Below are positions 51,638 through 61,720 of a DNA stretch of 64,000 bases, one piece after another. Within the stretch, counting starts at the first letter, position 1. Every line of letters begins with the position of its first letter. The notes beneath the pieces are model-generated. The model was not told the origin of the DNA. It ran no database searches and saw nothing but the letters and a program-made list of their open reading frames with translations. The translations under genes and the position numbers were made by a program. The stretch is from Jatrophihabitans sp964252635 (GTDB lineage Bacteria; Actinomycetota; Actinomycetes; Mycobacteriales; Jatrophihabitantaceae): positions 146,815 through 210,814 of the forward strand of contig NZ_CAXUNP010000001.1 of the NCBI RefSeq assembly GCF_964252635.1, given 5' to 3'.

Positions 51638-53341
51638 ATGACGACCTTGGCCAAGCAACCGGCATCCGGTTCGGGGGACGGCTCGGGCAGCGGGACCGAC
51701 GACGACGGCGCGCTGAAACGGCACGTCGGGGTCATCGGCCTGCTGTTCGCCAGCGTCGGGTCCATCATCGGCTCGGGCTGGCTCTACGGCGCCGCCAAGG
51801 CCTCGGAGATCGCCGGCCCGGCCGCGATCTTCTCGTGGGTCGTCGGCGCGTTCGCGATCGTGCTCATCGGCCTGGTGTACGCGGAGCTCGGCACGATGTT
51901 CCCAATCTCCGGCGGCGTCGTCCGCTTCCCGCACCTGTCCTTCGGCGGTTTCTCGAGCTTCACGATGGGCTGGGTCAACTGGATCGCCGCGGCCGCCGTC
52001 GCGCCGATCGAGGTCGAGGGTGCGCTGCAATACGCCAGCAAGTACGCCGACTTCACCAAGCTCGACAAGGCGACGCAGACCTATCCGCTGACGGCGCTCG
52101 GCTACGTCGTCGCCGTGCTCGCCATGGCCTTCTTCGTGGTCGTCAACTACTTCGGCATCCGCTGGTTCGCGCGCATCAACAACGTCGCCGTCTGGTGGAA
52201 GCTCGGCATCATCGTCCTCGTCATCATCGCGTTCATGGTGACCACGTTCCACGCCGGCAACTTCCACAAGCACGGCTTCTCGGTGGGCGGCGCGCACGCC
52301 ATCTTCACCGCGGTGGCCACCGGCGGCATCGTGTTCTCCTACCTCGGTTTCCGTCAGGGCGTCGAACTGGCCGGCGAGACCGACAACCCGAAGCGCAACG
52401 TCCCCCTGGCCGTCGTGGGCTCGGTGCTGATCACCGCCGTCATCTACGTGATGCTGCAGATCGCGTTCATCGCCACCGTGTCGCCCGGCGCCCTGTCCGG
52501 CGGTTGGGGCGAGATCACGACGCACCTCAAGGACGCGAACGCACCGCTGGCGTCGATCGCCACCCTCATCGGCCTGGGCTGGCTGTCGACCCTGCTCTAC
52601 ATCGACGCGGTCATCTCCCCCGCGGACACCGGCCTGATCTACACCACGGTGACGGGCCGGATCTCCTACGCGATGTCCAAGAACGGCAACGCGCCGAGCA
52701 TCCTGGCCCGCACCACGCCGCGCGGTGTCCCGCTCGTGAGCCTGTTCGTCACCTTCGTCATCGGGCTCATCGTGTTCCTGCCGTTCCCGAGCTGGCAGAA
52801 GCTGGTCGGCTTCATCACCTCCGCCACGGTGCTGTCGTTCGGGTCCGGGCCCATCGTGCTGGCCGCGATGCGGCGCCAGATCCCCGACCACGAGCGTCCG
52901 TTCAAGCTGCCGTTCGGCGACACCATCCCGTTCCTCGCCTTCTTCTCGGCCAACATGATCGTCATCTGGGCCGGGTGGGACGAGAACTGGCGGCTGTTCC
53001 TGGCGGTGCTGCTCGGCTTCGTCGTGCTGGCCCTGTTCAAGGTGACCGACCGCAACAACGCGCTGTCGCGGATGGACTGGAAGGCCGGCCTGTGGGCCCT
53101 GCCCTGGTTCGGCGGGCTCGCGCTCATCAGCTTCCTGAGCACGTTCCCGGAGGGCCCGAGGATGGGCAACACCGGCAGCATCCCGTTCGGCTGGGACTTC
53201 ATCGTCGTGCTCGCCTTCAGCGCCGCGATCTGGTTCCTGGCGCTGCACTTCCGCCTGCCCACCCCGCAGGTCGAGGAGTACGTCGAGGACACCGTCGCCG
53301 AGGCGCAGGACGAGGAGAAGGAGCTCGGCAAGGCCCCGTGA
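51638..53341 (+). CDS. APC-family amino acid permease
   Basis: 567 residues with 12-14 membrane helices. Conserved entry: VIGLLFASVGSIIGSGWLYGA (residues about 30-50), then AELGTMFPISGG and EISRPERN-like GETDNPKRNVP. The first 30 residues are Ser/Gly/Asp-rich and the tail is acidic (EYVEDTVAEAQDEEKEL). It imports amino acids or related amines by proton symport; substrate unknown. I chose the ATG at 51638 with a GAGAGGTGGG site; GTG 51608 would add ten residues. It is divergent from pcrA. Confidence 0.88.
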   Translation: MTTLAKQPASGSGDGSGSGTDDDGALKRHVGVIGLLFASVGSIIGSGWLYGAAKASEIAGPAAIFSWVVGAFAIVLIGLVYAELGTMFPISGGVVRFPHLSFGGFSSFTMGWVNWIAAAAVAPIEVEGALQYASKYADFTKLDKATQTYPLTALGYVVAVLAMAFFVVVNYFGIRWFARINNVAVWWKLGIIVLVIIAFMVTTFHAGNFHKHGFSVGGAHAIFTAVATGGIVFSYLGFRQGVELAGETDNPKRNVPLAVVGSVLITAVIYVMLQIAFIATVSPGALSGGWGEITTHLKDANAPLASIATLIGLGWLSTLLYIDAVISPADTGLIYTTVTGRISYAMSKNGNAPSILARTTPRGVPLVSLFVTFVIGLIVFLPFPSWQKLVGFITSATVLSFGSGPIVLAAMRRQIPDHERPFKLPFGDTIPFLAFFSANMIVIWAGWDENWRLFLAVLLGFVVLALFKVTDRNNALSRMDWKAGLWALPWFGGLALISFLSTFPEGPRMGNTGSIPFGWDFIVVLAFSAAIWFLALHFRLPTPQVEEYVEDTVAEAQDEEKELGKAP

Positions 53342-53349
53342 CCGCCCGG

Positions 53350-53380
53350 CAAGCGCGTCCCACGGACCGGGACGTGCTTG
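53350..53380 (+). terminator. Terminator hairpin after the APC permease
   Basis: 12-bp stem with one G-T wobble (53350-53361 with 53369-53380) and a seven-base loop, nine bases after the permease stop. It ends before the aroQ leader promoter and separates the two units. Confidence 0.65.
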
Positions 53381-53414
53381 CCGCCAGACGGGACGACGTG
53401 CCACGATCACAGAC
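53378..53414 (+). promoter_or_regulatory. Probable promoter of the aroQ leader, leaderless leader peptide
   Basis: TTGCCG (53378-53383), an 18-bp gap, CACGAT (53402-53407), then seven bases to the leader GTG at 53415. There is no ribosome site before the GTG, so the leader peptide is probably translated from the very 5' end. Confidence 0.5.
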
Positions 53415-53480
53415 GTGTCCAGCAGCGCCGCGCGATTTTTCTACGGGTACCGACCTACGGTCCCCGTCGTTGCTGGCTGA
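53415..53480 (+). CDS. Phe/Tyr-rich leader peptide of chorismate mutase
   Basis: 21-codon ORF (GTG to TGA) encoding VSSSAARFFYGYRPTVPVVAG. Codons 8-12 are Phe-Phe-Tyr-Gly-Tyr, four of five being products of the chorismate mutase pathway. This makes it a ribosome-stalling control peptide: scarcity of Phe or Tyr would halt the ribosome at about 53436-53450. It lies 85 bases before aroQ and just upstream of a strong terminator hairpin. Confidence 0.8.
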   Translation: MSSSAARFFYGYRPTVPVVAG

Positions 53481-53526
53481 TCACACTCACCATCAGACGC
53501 CCCGGACCGAGGTCCGGGGCGTTCTT
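53458..53526 (+). promoter_or_regulatory. Attenuator upstream of chorismate mutase
   Basis: Terminator stem 53497-53508 with 53511-53522 followed by TTCTT. The segment CGGTCC (53458-53463) inside the leader ORF can instead pair with GGACCG (53504-53509), taking the left arm of the terminator and forming an antiterminator. A ribosome stalled at the Phe-Phe-Tyr codons would leave 53458-53463 free; a ribosome reaching the stop at 53480 would cover it. This is the classical amino-acid attenuation logic. Confidence 0.75.
53497..53526 (+). terminator. Intrinsic terminator in the aroQ leader
   Basis: GC-rich 12-bp stem with two- to four-base loop, ending in TTCTT. It is inside the leader, before the structural gene, so it acts as the attenuator. 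Confidence 0.85.
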
Positions 53527-53564
53527 CGTGCCGCGGGCCTCGCCAGACCAGAACGAGGACCGAC

Positions 53565-53855
53565 ATGAGCACCGACACCCGAACCCCCGTGCCCGACGAC
53601 GTCGCCGCGGACGCCGCCGAGACGATCCCCGTCCTGCGCGGTCAGATCGACAGCCTCGACGAGGCCATCGTCCGGCTCGTCGCGGAGCGGGCCACGCTGT
53701 CCCGGCGGATCCAGACCGCGCGGATGAACGCGGGCGGTACCCGCGTCGAGCTCGGCCGGGAACGGGTCATCCGCGCCGCGTTCCGCGACGGGCTCGGCCC
53801 GGACGGCCCGGAACTCGCCGGCGCGATCCTGCAGGTCTGCCGCGGCCGCCGCTGA
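53565..53855 (+). CDS. aroQ: Chorismate mutase, AroQ type
   Basis: 96-residue helical protein converting chorismate to prephenate, precursor of Phe and Tyr. The helix-1 sequence LRGQIDSLDEAIVRLVAERA carries the catalytic Arg, followed by LSRRIQTARMNAG. Length is normal for a single-domain AroQ. The ATG has a GAGG site seven bases upstream. It is transcribed through the attenuator at 53458. No other aromatic gene is adjacent. Confidence 0.88.
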   Translation: MSTDTRTPVPDDVAADAAETIPVLRGQIDSLDEAIVRLVAERATLSRRIQTARMNAGGTRVELGRERVIRAAFRDGLGPDGPELAGAILQVCRGRR

Positions 53856-53970
53856 TCGGTCGGCCGCGGCCGCCGTCCCTGGCCAAGGTCGACGAGGCGG
53901 GCACGCCGTCCTCGTCGACATCCACCTGGCCGACGGCCGAGTCCTCGTCGACCACCGCTGACCCGCACCG

Positions 53971-55611
53971 TCAGGTGCGGTCGGGCAGCTGTCCCTCCTC
54001 GTGGTCGAGCTCGCGTTCGAGGGCGCGCAACCCGGAGTCGGGCAGCTGCCCGGCGTCGCGCAACCGCAGCAGCTCCTCGCGCTGAGCGTCGATGACGAGC
54101 CGGCGGATCCGCAGCGCCGCCTCGTAGCGCGGCGAGCGCGGCGCCTCGTCGGGTGAGGCGTCCTCGAGCGCGTCGAGGCGCCCCCGGTACCGCCGCAGCT
54201 GGTTGTCCAGCAGTCGGTGGGCCGCCTCGAGGGCGTGCGGGTCGAGCGGGTCCTCGGCGGTCTCGGCGGCGTCACCGTCGAGCTCGTCCAGGCGGCGGAC
54301 GGCCGCCTCGACCGCGGCGATGCGGGCGCGGTTGCGCAGCCGGGCCATGTCGCGGGTGCTGGCCCGCAGGCCGAGCCGCCGCACGAGCGGGGCGAAGCTC
54401 ATGCCCTGGCCGACGAGCGTGACCAGCACGACGAGGAACGCGCAGAACAGCAACAGGTCCCGGTCCGGGAAGGGTTTCCCGTTCACGGTCAGCGGAATCG
54501 TGAAGATCGCGGCCAGCGTGATGACGCCGCGGGTGCCCGACCAGCTCAGGACGACCACCTCGCGCCCATCGAGGCGGCGGCTGCGGGGTTCGTCGGTGTC
54601 GCCGCCGAGCCGGGTGTGCAGCGAGCGGGGCAGGAGCTGGGTCAGCACCAGCCACACCGGGCGCAGCACGAGCACGAGACCGACCGTGATCGCGGCCGCC
54701 GTGGTGATGGTCCCGACGCTGTACTTGGAAAGCCCGCGCACCACCGAGGGCAGCTGCTGGCCGATGAGCAGGAACACGAAACCCTCGAGCAGGTAGTCGA
54801 CGAGCCGCCACACCGCAGCCGTCTGCAACCGGCTGGCGCCGGAGCTCGAGCGGGGCGTGTCGTGGCCGACCATCAGCCCGGCCACCACGACGGCCAGCAC
54901 GCCGGACACGTGCACCGACTCGCCGAGCAGGTAGGCCATGAACGGCGTCGCCAGCGAGACGGCGTTCGCGGTGAGCGGGTCGGCGGTGAAGGGTTTGATG
55001 AACCGGACGGCCAGCGCGACGACGACGCCGGCCGCGACGCCGCCGACGGCAGCGAGGATGAACTCGCCCACGGCCAGCGGCAGCGAGAAGCCGTGCCCCC
55101 GAGCCGCCGCGATGGCCACGGTCAGCGTGGTCAGCGCGGTCGCGTCGTTGAGCAGGCCCTCCCCCTGGATCAGGGTGATCAGCTTCGGCGGCAGCCCGAC
55201 GCGGCGGCCGACGGACAGGGCGGCCACCGGATCCGGCGGCGCGACGCACGCCCCGAGCGCGATGCCGGCCGACAGCGTCACCCCGGCGACGAACGCCTCC
55301 AGCGCGAACCCGATGAGGACCGCCGTGACCAGGACGAGCGCCACCGACAGGCTCACGACCGTCCGCAGGTTCCGGCGAATCGCGAGCAACGAGGAGTCGA
55401 GCGCGGCGCTGTAGAGCAGCGGCGGCAGGACGAAGGTCAGCACGACGTGGGGATCGAGGGTGATGTTCGGCCCGGGCACCTGCGAGTAGGCGATGCCGAG
55501 GACGGTGAGCAGCGCGGCCCCCGGCAGGCCGGTCTTGCCGTCCAGCCAGTGCACCAGCACGATGCTGGCCGTGGCGGCCAGGGCCAGCAGCAGGACGGTC
55601 TCGACGCTCAC
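53971..55611 (-). CDS. Na+/H+ antiporter, CPA1 family
   Basis: 546 residues. About 12 membrane helices in the first 410, including LPPLLYSAALDSSL, GVTLSAGIALGACVAPPDPVA and the QGEGLLNDATALTTLTVA segment with the transport Asp. A cytoplasmic helical tail of about 130 residues follows. It probably exchanges Na+ (or K+) for H+ and sets internal pH. The GTG start at 55611 has a GGGAGAA site. It is convergent with aroQ. Confidence 0.9.
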   Translation of the reverse strand: MSVETVLLLALAATASIVLVHWLDGKTGLPGAALLTVLGIAYSQVPGPNITLDPHVVLTFVLPPLLYSAALDSSLLAIRRNLRTVVSLSVALVLVTAVLIGFALEAFVAGVTLSAGIALGACVAPPDPVAALSVGRRVGLPPKLITLIQGEGLLNDATALTTLTVAIAAARGHGFSLPLAVGEFILAAVGGVAAGVVVALAVRFIKPFTADPLTANAVSLATPFMAYLLGESVHVSGVLAVVVAGLMVGHDTPRSSSGASRLQTAAVWRLVDYLLEGFVFLLIGQQLPSVVRGLSKYSVGTITTAAAITVGLVLVLRPVWLVLTQLLPRSLHTRLGGDTDEPRSRRLDGREVVVLSWSGTRGVITLAAIFTIPLTVNGKPFPDRDLLLFCAFLVVLVTLVGQGMSFAPLVRRLGLRASTRDMARLRNRARIAAVEAAVRRLDELDGDAAETAEDPLDPHALEAAHRLLDNQLRRYRGRLDALEDASPDEAPRSPRYEAALRIRRLVIDAQREELLRLRDAGQLPDSGLRALERELDHEEGQLPDRT

Positions 55612-55721
55612 CCGAGCATTCTCCCGGACCGGAGGCCGCTCCGGGCCACCCCCCGCTCAACGCACAGCGGCTGTAGATCCGATGGCAACAGTCTGGGCAT
55701 CGGCTGGGCCGTGCCCCGGCA

Positions 55722-56375
55722 ATGGCGGGATGCCGCCTGAGTCGGCTCACTCAGCGTTGGGGCGAACGTCATGCGGGGGCCACCTTCGCGTCGGGATGTC
55801 GGTCGCCGCCTGAGTGGGTCGGCCCGAAGCCGACGTCCGCCGGGACGGCGTCGACGACCTGTACGACCAACACCGCGCGCACCGCGACCCAGCCGCACCT
55901 GTCTGCGATGGCGAGCAAGGCGATCTCGTTGCTCGACACCAAGACTTCGCGGTCGAAGAAGGGCTTCTTCCTGCAGATCGAGGGTGCCTCGATCGACAAG
56001 CAGGACCATGCGGCCAACCCCTGCGGCCAGATCGGCGAGACGGTGGAGTTCGACCGCGCGGTGAAGGCCGCACTCGCCTACCAGAAGCGCAACCCGGACA
56101 CGCTCGTCGTCGTCACCGCGGACCACGGCCACACCAGTCAGATCGTCGAGACCGGCTCGACCACCAAGGGTTACACGGCAACCCTGCGCACCCGTGACGG
56201 TGCGGACATGACGGTCAGCTACGCCACGGCCGACATCTCCGGCTCCCAGCAGCACACCGGCACCGAGGTCCGCATCGCGGCGAAGGGGCCGCAGGGCGCG
56301 AACGTCCTGGGCGTCACCAACCAGACCGACCTGTTCTTCACGATGAGCCGGGCGCTGGGCCTGCGCACCGACTGA
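55722..56375 (+). pseudogene. phoA: 5'-truncated alkaline phosphatase (PhoA-type) remnant
   Basis: The C-terminal 160 codons match E. coli-type alkaline phosphatase very closely: FFLQIEGASIDKQDHAANPC, then GQIGETVEFD, TADHGHTSQI (Zn ligands), and HTGTEVRIAAKGPQGANV. The upstream part with the catalytic Ser and the first metal ligands is absent. Before about 55860 the frame no longer resembles the family, and a divergent antiporter gene occupies the DNA where the missing half should be. The complete enzyme would be about 450 residues. It is probably non-functional. Confidence 0.75.
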
Positions 56376-56403
56376 CCCGCGGCGCACGCACGGCAACAGC
56401 AAC

Positions 56404-56435
56404 CTGCCCCGGACGACCTCGGTCGTCCGGGGCAG
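56404..56435. terminator. Bidirectional hairpin between phoA remnant and guaA
   Basis: Perfect 15-bp stem CTGCCCCGGACGACC (56404-56418) with GGTCGTCCGGGGCAG (56421-56435), ending four bases from the guaA stop. It serves guaA. Confidence 0.8.
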
Positions 56436-56438
56436 CTG

Positions 56439-58000
<1,562 letters not shown>

Positions 58001-58001
<1 letters not shown>

Positions 58002-58036
58002 GGCGAGAGTCTACGGACGGCACAATTGCCGGCATG
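58001..58036. promoter_or_regulatory. Compact divergent leaderless promoters of guaA and corA
   Basis: Minus strand: TAGACT (58014-58009), six bases, GTG at 58001. Plus strand: CACAAT (58021-58026), seven bases, ATG at 58034. The -10 boxes are only six bases apart, so the two polymerases should exclude each other. Confidence 0.5.
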
Positions 58037-59026
58037 GTTACCTGCCTGGTCCGTACCCGGGTGTGGCGCGATGGCGTCCTGGAGAAGGAGGACTTCCCGC
58101 TGGAGCAGGTGTCGGACTACCTGGAGCAGCCCGACTGCCTGGTGTGGGCCGACCTGATCTCGCCCGGCCACGACGACCTCGGTCAGCTCGCCGAGGAGCT
58201 CAGCCTGGACCCGCACGCGGTCGAGGACTCCCTGAGCCGCAACGAGCGACCCAAGGCGATGCGATACCCGACGCACGTGTTCCTCACCGTCAACCCGCTG
58301 CGCCTGGACGCCGACGCCGACGAGATCTCGGTCGGGCGGGTGTCGGTGTTCAGCACCCACCAGGCGTTCGTCACGGTCCGCCTCGACGACATCGTCGACA
58401 TGGACGCCGTTCTCGGGCGCTGGGACGACAACTCCGCGTTGCTCACCTGCGGGCCGCGTGCCCTGCTGCACGGGCTGCTCGACGAGATCGTCGACCGCTA
58501 CTTCGACATCACCGACACGCTGAACGACCAGGTCGACGCGGTCGAGGACATCCTGTTCGAGGAGGTCACGTCGACGACGACGCACGACATCTCGCAGCGG
58601 ACGTTCACCCTGCGCCGCGCCCTGGTCGACGCCCGGCGCGCGGTCCTGCCCATGCGCGACGTCGTCAACACCGTCACCCGCCGCACGGCCCAGGACGAGG
58701 CGGCCGCCCAGCTCGCGCCCTACTACGACGACCTCTACGACCACATCCTGCGGATCGGTGACCTCACCGACTCGCTGCGCGACGAGATCACCTCGATCTT
58801 CGACACCAACATGTCGCTGTCGGACACCCGGATGAACGTGATCATGAAGAAGCTGACGTCGTGGGCGGCCATCATCGCGGTGCCCACGGCCGTCACCGGG
58901 TTCTTCGGCCAGAACGTGCCCTACCCCGGCTTCGGCAAGGAGTGGGGCTTCGTCTACAGCCTGGCGATCATGGTCGTGATCGCGCTGGTGCTGTACGCCG
59001 TGTTCAGGCGCAAGGACTGGCTCTGA
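58034..59026 (+). CDS. corA: CorA-like Mg2+/divalent cation channel with GQN instead of GMN
   Basis: 330 residues. A long cytoplasmic domain precedes two C-terminal membrane helices. The pore-end signature reads FFGQNVPYPGF (292-294 GQN), where canonical CorA has GMN. The last helix ends FRRKDWL. Replacement of Met by Gln is seen in some actinobacterial relatives. It likely imports Mg2+ or another divalent ion, but altered selectivity is possible. The start is probably leaderless. Confidence 0.88.
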   Translation: MVTCLVRTRVWRDGVLEKEDFPLEQVSDYLEQPDCLVWADLISPGHDDLGQLAEELSLDPHAVEDSLSRNERPKAMRYPTHVFLTVNPLRLDADADEISVGRVSVFSTHQAFVTVRLDDIVDMDAVLGRWDDNSALLTCGPRALLHGLLDEIVDRYFDITDTLNDQVDAVEDILFEEVTSTTTHDISQRTFTLRRALVDARRAVLPMRDVVNTVTRRTAQDEAAAQLAPYYDDLYDHILRIGDLTDSLRDEITSIFDTNMSLSDTRMNVIMKKLTSWAAIIAVPTAVTGFFGQNVPYPGFGKEWGFVYSLAIMVVIALVLYAVFRRKDWL

Positions 59027-59045
59027 CGGCGCTCAGCCGACCTGC

Positions 59046-61604
59046 TCAGCCGACCCGCTCGACCACGCCCGGCAGCACACCGGAGAAACGCCCGGCGGCG
59101 GCCAACCGCTCGTCGGGCACGACGCCGTAGGACGTGGTGCGCTGCCGCGCCGTGCGGCCGGGCAGCCCGCCGACGATCTCCTCCAGCTGGGCGACGGTCT
59201 TCGCCGAGCCGTGCCGGCTGCCGGCCATCCGGCTGATCGTCTCCTCCATCAGCGTGCCGCCGAGATCGTTGACGCCACCCTGCAGCAGCGCGCGTGACCC
59301 GTCGGTGCCGAGCTTGACCCAGGAGCACTGGATGTTGTCGATGCGCCCGTGCAGCAGGATGCGGGCCATTGCGTGCACGGCGCGGTTCTCGCGCGTGGTC
59401 GGGCCCGGGCGCGCAACGCCGGCGAGGTAGATGGGCGCGTTGGTGTGGATGAACGGCAGCGCGACGAACTCGGTGAAGCCGCCGGTGCGGTCCTGGATGC
59501 GGGCCAACGTGCGGAAGTGCCCGAGCCAGTGCGCCGGGTTGTCGACGTGGCCGTACATCATCGTCGAGCTCGAGCGCAGCCCGACCTCGTGCGCGGTCGT
59601 GATGACCTCGATCCACTGACTCGCCGGCAGCTTGCCCTTGGTGAGCAGCCAGCGCACGTCGTCGTCGAGGATCTCGGCCGCGGTGCCCGGGACCGAGTCG
59701 AGCCCGGCCTCCTTGGCCGCGATGAGCCACTCGCGGATCGACAGCCCGGTACGGGACGCGCCGTTGACCACCTCCATCGGGCTGAACGCGTGCACGTGCA
59801 TACCGGGCACCCGCTCCTTCACGGCGCGGGCGATGTCGAAGTAGGCGGTGCCGGGCAGGTCGGGATGGATACCGCCCTGCATGCACACCTCGGTGGCCCC
59901 CAGCTCCCACGCCTCCTCGGCGCGACGCGCCAGCTCGTCCATGGACAGGGTGTAGGCGTCGGCGTCGGTGCGCCGTTGGGCGAAGGCGCAGAACCGGCAG
60001 CCGGTGTAGCAGACGTTCGTGAAGTTGATGTTCCGGTTGACGACGTAGGTGACGTCGCCGCCGACGGTCTGCGCGCGCAGGTCGTCGGCGAGGCGGGCGA
60101 CCGCGTCGAGCTCGGCGCCGTCGGCGTGCAGCAGGGCCAGCGCGTCGGGGTCCGACAGCGAGCCCGGGTCACGCTCGGCGTTGCGCAGTGCGGACAGCAC
60201 GTCCGAGTCGAGGCGTTGCGGGGCGGACGTGCGGACGGACTCCTCCCGCACGGTCTCCCAGTCGCCGTAGACGCTGTCGAAGTCCGCGCGCCGGTCGGAG
60301 GTGCGGCCCTCGGTGTCGATGGCGGTGTGCAGGTCGATCCGACCGTCCGAGGCCGCCAGCAGGTTCGCGTCCTCGGGCTCCTGCCACGGCATGCCTTCAG
60401 GTAACGCACCCTCGCGGGCCAGGCCGTCGGCGGCGGCCAGCGCCGCGACGTGCGGCAGGACCCGCGGGTCGAGCCACGGCTCCCCCGCGGTGACGTAGTC
60501 CGGGTAGATCGTGAGCCGCTCGACGAGCCGGAACCCGGCCTCGGCGCTGCGGGCGGCCAGCTCGTCGATGACCGGCCAGGGTCGTTCGGGGTTGACGTGG
60601 TCCGGGGTGAGTGGCGAGACGCCGCCCCAGTCGTCGATGCCGGCGCGCAGCAGCAACCCGTACTCGTCGCCGATCAGGTTCGGCGGGGCCTGGATGCGCA
60701 TGCGCGGGCCCAGCACGAGTCGGGCGACGGCGACGGTCGCGGCGAGGTCGTCGAGCTCGGCGTCGGGCATCCGCGCCATGGCCGTGTCGGGCTTGGCCCG
60801 GAAGTTCTGGATGATCGTCTCCTGCAGACCGTGGTACGCGCGGGCGATGCGGCGCAGCTCGAACAGCGCGTCCACGCGCTCGGCCGGGGTCTCGCCGATG
60901 CCGATGAGGATGCCCGTCGTGAACGGCACGTTGGACCGCCCGGCGTCCTCCAGGACGCGCAGGCGCACGGCCGGGTCCTTGTCCGGCGAGCCGTAGTGGG
61001 CACCGTGCGGGTCCTCGAAGAGCCGCCGCGACGTGGTCTCGAGCATCATCCCCATCGACGGGGCGACCGGCTTGAGCCGCTGCAGCTCGGCCCACGACAT
61101 CACGCCCGGGTTGAGGTGCGGCAGCAGGCCGGTCTTCTCGAGCACCAGGATGGCCATGGCGCGGACGTAGGCCAGCGTCGAGTCGTAGCCGTGCGCATCG
61201 AGCCAGTCCTGCGCGGCGGGCCAGCGGTCCTCCGGGCGGTCGCCGAGGGTGAACAGCGCCTCCTTGCAGCCCAGCGCCGCGCCCTGGGTCGCGATCGCCA
61301 GCACCTCGTCGGGCGACAGGAACGGCGCGGCGACACGGTTCGGTGTCGTGGCGAAGGTGCAGTAGTGGCAGCGGTCGCGGCACAGCCGGGTGAGCGGGAT
61401 GAACACCTTGCGCGAATAGGTGACCACGCCGGGCCGCCCGGCGTCCTCGAGACCCTGGTCCCGGACACGGGCTGCCGAGGCGCAGAGGTCGACGAGCGCG
61501 TCGCCGCGGGCGCCGAGCAGGATCTCGGCCTCGGTCGCGTCCAGCGTCACGCCGTCGCGGGCGCGACGCAGGGCACGGCGCAGGGAAGAGGGGATCTGGC
61601 TCAC
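59046..61604 (-). CDS. fbiC: 7,8-didemethyl-8-hydroxy-5-deazariboflavin (FO) synthase, fused CofG-CofH
   Basis: 852 residues, normal for bifunctional FbiC. The N-terminal CofG radical SAM domain has CRDRCHYC (Cys75, 79, 82) and the C-terminal CofH domain has CYTGCRFC (Cys532, 536, 539). It builds the F420 chromophore from tyrosine and a ribityl-diaminouracil. The GTG has a TAGGAG site. It lies downstream of fgd on the same strand, separated by about 115 bases. Confidence 0.96.
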   Translation of the reverse strand: MSQIPSSLRRALRRARDGVTLDATEAEILLGARGDALVDLCASAARVRDQGLEDAGRPGVVTYSRKVFIPLTRLCRDRCHYCTFATTPNRVAAPFLSPDEVLAIATQGAALGCKEALFTLGDRPEDRWPAAQDWLDAHGYDSTLAYVRAMAILVLEKTGLLPHLNPGVMSWAELQRLKPVAPSMGMMLETTSRRLFEDPHGAHYGSPDKDPAVRLRVLEDAGRSNVPFTTGILIGIGETPAERVDALFELRRIARAYHGLQETIIQNFRAKPDTAMARMPDAELDDLAATVAVARLVLGPRMRIQAPPNLIGDEYGLLLRAGIDDWGGVSPLTPDHVNPERPWPVIDELAARSAEAGFRLVERLTIYPDYVTAGEPWLDPRVLPHVAALAAADGLAREGALPEGMPWQEPEDANLLAASDGRIDLHTAIDTEGRTSDRRADFDSVYGDWETVREESVRTSAPQRLDSDVLSALRNAERDPGSLSDPDALALLHADGAELDAVARLADDLRAQTVGGDVTYVVNRNINFTNVCYTGCRFCAFAQRRTDADAYTLSMDELARRAEEAWELGATEVCMQGGIHPDLPGTAYFDIARAVKERVPGMHVHAFSPMEVVNGASRTGLSIREWLIAAKEAGLDSVPGTAAEILDDDVRWLLTKGKLPASQWIEVITTAHEVGLRSSSTMMYGHVDNPAHWLGHFRTLARIQDRTGGFTEFVALPFIHTNAPIYLAGVARPGPTTRENRAVHAMARILLHGRIDNIQCSWVKLGTDGSRALLQGGVNDLGGTLMEETISRMAGSRHGSAKTVAQLEEIVGGLPGRTARQRTTSYGVVPDERLAAAGRFSGVLPGVVERVG

Positions 61605-61720
61605 GGGGTGCTCCTAGCCGAGGCTCGGCGACTCCCGCCAGGACGAACGTTCCGTGCGACCTCTCGGGCGGACTCCCCACCCGGTCGCGGCGCCTACGAC
61701 GGTACGCAGGCCACGAGGAT

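Noticed and set aside
49290..51641. Plus-strand ORFs antisense to pcrA
   Set aside because: Low-complexity shadows; the minus strand encodes complete UvrD helicase motifs.
54217..55740. 507-codon plus-strand ORF antisense to the Na+/H+ antiporter
   Set aside because: Shadow ORF; the antiporter frame contains conserved transport motifs.
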